From NCBI RefSeq assembly GCF_013376005.1, contig NZ_JABMJK010000008.1, forward strand, positions 1 to 64,000: a DNA stretch of 64,000 nt, written 5' to 3'. Made by a program: the position numbers and the translations under genes. Positions 61,096-64,000 of the stretch are shown one piece after another. Under the pieces are notes generated by a model. It worked only from the letters and a program-made list of their open reading frames with translations, did not search any database and had not been told where the DNA came from. Position 1 is the stretch's first letter, and each line of letters starts with the position of its first letter. The DNA is from Duganella sp. SG902. Its GTDB lineage: Bacteria > Pseudomonadota > Gammaproteobacteria > Burkholderiales > Burkholderiaceae_D.

Positions 61096-62715
61096 TCAGC
61101 GCACGCGCACCACGCGCTCGGCGCCGACCGGGTTGACCGCGTAGCCATTGCGGCCGGCCGCCTTGACGCCGTACAGCGCCTGGTCGGCGGCGCGCATCAC
61201 TTCCTCCGCCGTGGACGCCGCGCTGGTGGTGACGGCGATGCCGACGCTGGTGCGGACCTCGCGCTGGCCGGCGGCCAGCGGGAAGGGCGGCTGCATGGCC
61301 TCGATGATCTTCCTGCCCAGCACGTCCATCTCGGTCGAGGACGACAGCTGTTCAAACACGATCACGAACTCGTCGCCGGCCAGCCGGGCCACGGTGTCGG
61401 TGGTGCGCACGGCGGTGGTCAGGCGGCGCGCGAACTCGATCAGCACCTGGTCGCCGGCCGCATGGCCGAGCGTGTCGTTGATGGCCTTGAAGTGGTCGAT
61501 GTCGAGGATGGCCAGGCCCACCGGCTGGCCCGAGCGGGCCGCGCGCGCCAGCGCCTGCGGCAGGAAGGCGTCGAACATGCGGCGGTTGTTGATGCCGGTC
61601 AGCACATCGGTGGTGGCCAGCCGGTGCAGCTCCAGCTCGGCCTGCTCGCGCCGCTGCGACAGGCCAAAGAAGGCGCGGCTCAGGTGGCCGAACTCGTCCT
61701 TGCGGGCCACGTCAAACACCGCGATGTTGGCGCGGCCCTCGCTGATGTCCTCCACGTGCCGGTGCAGGCGCCGCAGCGGCCGCAGCAGGTTCTTGGTGAT
61801 GAGCCAGCCGAACAGGCCGGCCACGGCGGTCAGCATGGTCGCGCCCAGCAGCGCCCGCAGCCGCACGCTCAGCATGGAGGCGAAGGCGCTGCGCACGGGG
61901 TAGGACAGGCCGATGGTCCAGTCGGCCTCGCGCAGGTGCTTGTGCGCCAGCAGCACCGGCACGCCGTCGTCGAGGATGCCGTCCTCCCAGCCCTCGGGCG
62001 TGCGCAGCGCCGCCTCCAGCAGGGTGCCGGCGCCGTCGTCGCCGCGTTCCAGGATGCGGCTCTTGTCCGGGTGGTGCACGAAGACGCCCTGGTCGGTCAC
62101 GATGAACAGATAGCCGTCGGCGCCCGCGCGCAGCGTGTCCAGCTGGGCCGAGAACGAGGGCCGCAGCAGGTCGATCGCGCCCAGCAGGATGCCGGTCAGC
62201 CTGCCCTCGGCGTCGCGCAGCGGCTGGGTCAGCACCACCACCGGCTGGCCGGACAGCGTGCTCTTGAACGGCGCCGACAGCACGCCCTCCTGCAGGCGCA
62301 GCGTGTCCTGGAAATACTTGCGCTCGGTGATGTTGACGCGCTTGGCGCGGCGGTCGCGCAGGCTGGCCACCAGGTTGCCCGAGAGGTCGAAGGCGTTGAC
62401 GTTGAAGAAGGCGTCGCGCAGGCTTTCGTGGGATTCCAGCTGGGCCTGGATCTCATCCAGCCCCAGGCCGCGATTGTTGATTTCCTCGGTGACCGACCTC
62501 AGCAACTGGCGTTTGTTTTGCAAGTCATTGTCGATGAACGCGGCCGCCCCGGCCAGCAGCGAGAGTTCCTGGCGCGCGATGACCAGCCGCAGCTCGGATT
62601 CCGCGATCAGCAACGAGATGCCGCCGGCGCCGATGCCGGCGAACGACACCAGCGCGATGACCAGTGCGGTGATCTTGAACTTGAAACTGTAGAAAAAGCT
62701 CGAAACAGGCCGCAT
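61096..62715 (-). CDS. Diguanylate cyclase with Cache and HAMP domains
   Basis: A 539-aa membrane sensor that makes cyclic di-GMP. Two transmembrane helices, at about residues 14-36 and 285-310, enclose a periplasmic dCache sensor (GVFVHHPDK near residue 213). A HAMP domain follows (LRPLRRLHRHVEDISEGR). The GGDEF domain opens TTDVLTGINNRRMFDAFL and holds LAGDEFVIVFE, where the first G of GGDEF is Ala, an accepted active variant. The I-site RTTD lies 5 residues before it, so product inhibition is likely. It is divergent from the chemotaxis receptor gene, 178 bases away. Confidence 0.92.
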   Translation of the reverse strand: MRPVSSFFYSFKFKITALVIALVSFAGIGAGGISLLIAESELRLVIARQELSLLAGAAAFIDNDLQNKRQLLRSVTEEINNRGLGLDEIQAQLESHESLRDAFFNVNAFDLSGNLVASLRDRRAKRVNITERKYFQDTLRLQEGVLSAPFKSTLSGQPVVVLTQPLRDAEGRLTGILLGAIDLLRPSFSAQLDTLRAGADGYLFIVTDQGVFVHHPDKSRILERGDDGAGTLLEAALRTPEGWEDGILDDGVPVLLAHKHLREADWTIGLSYPVRSAFASMLSVRLRALLGATMLTAVAGLFGWLITKNLLRPLRRLHRHVEDISEGRANIAVFDVARKDEFGHLSRAFFGLSQRREQAELELHRLATTDVLTGINNRRMFDAFLPQALARAARSGQPVGLAILDIDHFKAINDTLGHAAGDQVLIEFARRLTTAVRTTDTVARLAGDEFVIVFEQLSSSTEMDVLGRKIIEAMQPPFPLAAGQREVRTSVGIAVTTSAASTAEEVMRAADQALYGVKAAGRNGYAVNPVGAERVVRVR

Positions 62716-62893
62716 GGTGGCTCCTGGCCGGCAACGCGGGTGGACTTCCAGTATAGCGCATTGGGTAACCGCGCCGCGCGCGGCAACGGTCGCGCCGCCA
62801 CACCCGGGCGCTTTTTGATGGGATGGTATTGTTATGTAGAAATGATTGGTCTAAGCTGGGATAACACAATAAGCCAGAATAAGGGGAGACATG

Positions 62894-64000
62894 ATGCTTG
62901 CTAACCTGACCATTCGCACCCGGCTGATCGCCACCATGGCGCTGCTGGGCGTACTCATCATCTTTATCGGCGCGCGCGGCATCGCCGCGCTGCACACCTC
63001 CAACAATGTGCTCAAGGACGTGTACTCGAACGCCATGGTGTCGATGAAGGCGATCTACGAGGCGCAGATCCAGATCGACCGCGCGCGCCTGTCGCTGGAC
63101 CGCGTGGCGCTGAGCCCGGACGCGGCCAACGTGGAGGACACCTTGAAAAGGGCGCAAGGTTTCCTCGATGGTAACGAGAAATTCTGGAAGAGCTATCTGG
63201 CGCTGCCGTTCGGCGAGGGCGAGAAGCTGCTGGCCGACCAGGTCGACGCCACGCGCCAGGCGCTGATCAAGGATGGCTTGCAGGCGGCCATCAAGGCCCT
63301 CAACAACAAGGACAAGGCCGAGATCGACCGCCTGATGCTGAGCGAGGTCACGCGCCTGTTCCGGCTCTACACGGACGCCTCCGAAAAGCTCTCCAGCTAC
63401 CAGCTGAAATCCACGGCGGACCAGTACGAGGCCAGCCAGGCCGACTACCAGCGCAACATGACGCTGGCGATCGTCACCATCGTGGCCGGCATCCTGATCG
63501 CGGGCGTCTCCGGCATGCTGTTGCTGCGCGCCGTGATGCAGCCGCTGGACCAGGCGCGCAACCATTTCCACGCCATGGCGGGCGGCAACCTGGCCAACCA
63601 GATCGAGCTCGGGCGCAAGGATGAGATGGGCGAGATGATGGAGGGCCTGCGGCAAATGCAGGAACGGCTGGCCGGCACCGTGCGCAGCGTGCGCGAGGGC
63701 AGCGACGCCATCGCCACCGCCAGCAGCGAGATCGCCGCCGGCAACCTGGACTTGTCGCGCCGCACCGAGCAGCAGGCCGCCAACCTGGAGGAGACCGCGT
63801 CCTCGCTGGAACAACTGACCTCCACCGTCAAGCAGAATTCGGACAACGCGCGGCAGGCCAACGCGCTGGCGGCCTCGGCCTCGGACATCGCGCTCAAGGG
63901 TGGCGAACTGGTCACGCGCGTGATCGACACCATGGGCTCGATCACCGAATCGTCGGACAAGATCGCCGACATCATCGGCGTCATCGACGGCATCGCCTTC
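62894..64000 (+). CDS. Methyl-accepting chemotaxis protein, truncated by the window
   Basis: The first 369 codons of a transmembrane chemoreceptor; the reading frame runs past the end. MLANLTIRTRLIATMALLGVLIIFIGARGIAALH is helix 1, followed by a four-helix-bundle sensor (about residues 35-188) and helix 2 (TLAIVTIVAGILIAGVSGMLLLRAV), then HAMP (MQPLDQARNHFHAMAGGNLANQIEL) and the methylation-helix start LDLSRRTEQQAANLEETASSLEQLTSTVKQN. The ATG at 62894 is preferred over 62891 because AAGGGGAG (62881-62888) lies 5 bases before it. Its ligand is not known. Confidence 0.93.
   Translation, partial: MLANLTIRTRLIATMALLGVLIIFIGARGIAALHTSNNVLKDVYSNAMVSMKAIYEAQIQIDRARLSLDRVALSPDAANVEDTLKRAQGFLDGNEKFWKSYLALPFGEGEKLLADQVDATRQALIKDGLQAAIKALNNKDKAEIDRLMLSEVTRLFRLYTDASEKLSSYQLKSTADQYEASQADYQRNMTLAIVTIVAGILIAGVSGMLLLRAVMQPLDQARNHFHAMAGGNLANQIELGRKDEMGEMMEGLRQMQERLAGTVRSVREGSDAIATASSEIAAGNLDLSRRTEQQAANLEETASSLEQLTSTVKQNSDNARQANALAASASDIALKGGELVTRVIDTMGSITESSDKIADIIGVIDGIAF

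Overview
The window is high-GC, gene-dense chromosomal DNA. Its housekeeping core runs a PHP-domain phosphatase, htpX, a YciO-type gene, an M50 protease, trpS, a methyltransferase, dapA and bamC. Together with slyD, roxA, a 158-aa companion gene and mutS, this order suggests a betaproteobacterium of the Oxalobacteraceae (Massilia/Duganella/Janthinobacterium group). That placement is inferred from gene content and order; no rRNA or tRNA gene was seen to fix it.

Layout. 0-4 kb: a Fur-controlled heme uptake pair, a TonB-dependent receptor followed by a HemS-like protein that unusually carries a signal peptide. 4-8 kb: mipA and a VirK-like gene, divergent from an OmpR-type two-component system. 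8-11.4 kb: a TonB-dependent receptor coupled to a Tat-exported glycerophosphodiester phosphodiesterase, behind what looks like a Pho box with a correctly spaced -10. 11.4-31 kb: mostly conserved genes (an SBF-like transporter, hslO, a gamma-carbonic-anhydrase-like protein, a PLP dehydratase with a possible leader peptide, the core block, roxA, slyD, mutS). Three copies of an 80-90 bp palindromic repeat lie between genes here.

31-42 kb: an accessory region. A GlxA-type AraC regulator faces an operon of two related alpha/beta hydrolases, a zinc-free MDR oxidoreductase and a protein of unknown family. A broken LuxR-type response regulator, an M48 protease, an atypical response regulator, an MFS transporter and a large winged-helix/ATPase/TPR regulator follow. 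42-46 kb: an alpha/beta hydrolase and a periplasmic molybdenum hydroxylase (large subunit, 2Fe-2S subunit, diheme cytochrome c). 46-51 kb: a LysR regulator divergent from two yellow/royal-jelly-type secreted proteins and an SLAC1-like membrane protein, then a voltage-gated K+ channel.

51-59 kb: an endo-galactanase, then a TonB-dependent receptor coupled by overlapping codons to a complete OsmF/YehZ-type quaternary-amine ABC transporter. 59-64 kb: small membrane ORFs, a subtype-B tannase-like lipoprotein, a Cache-HAMP-GGDEF diguanylate cyclase and a methyl-accepting chemotaxis protein that runs off the window. The overall picture is a soil- or plant-associated scavenger of heme, phosphodiesters, plant polymers and osmolytes, with heavy outer-membrane transport and signalling.
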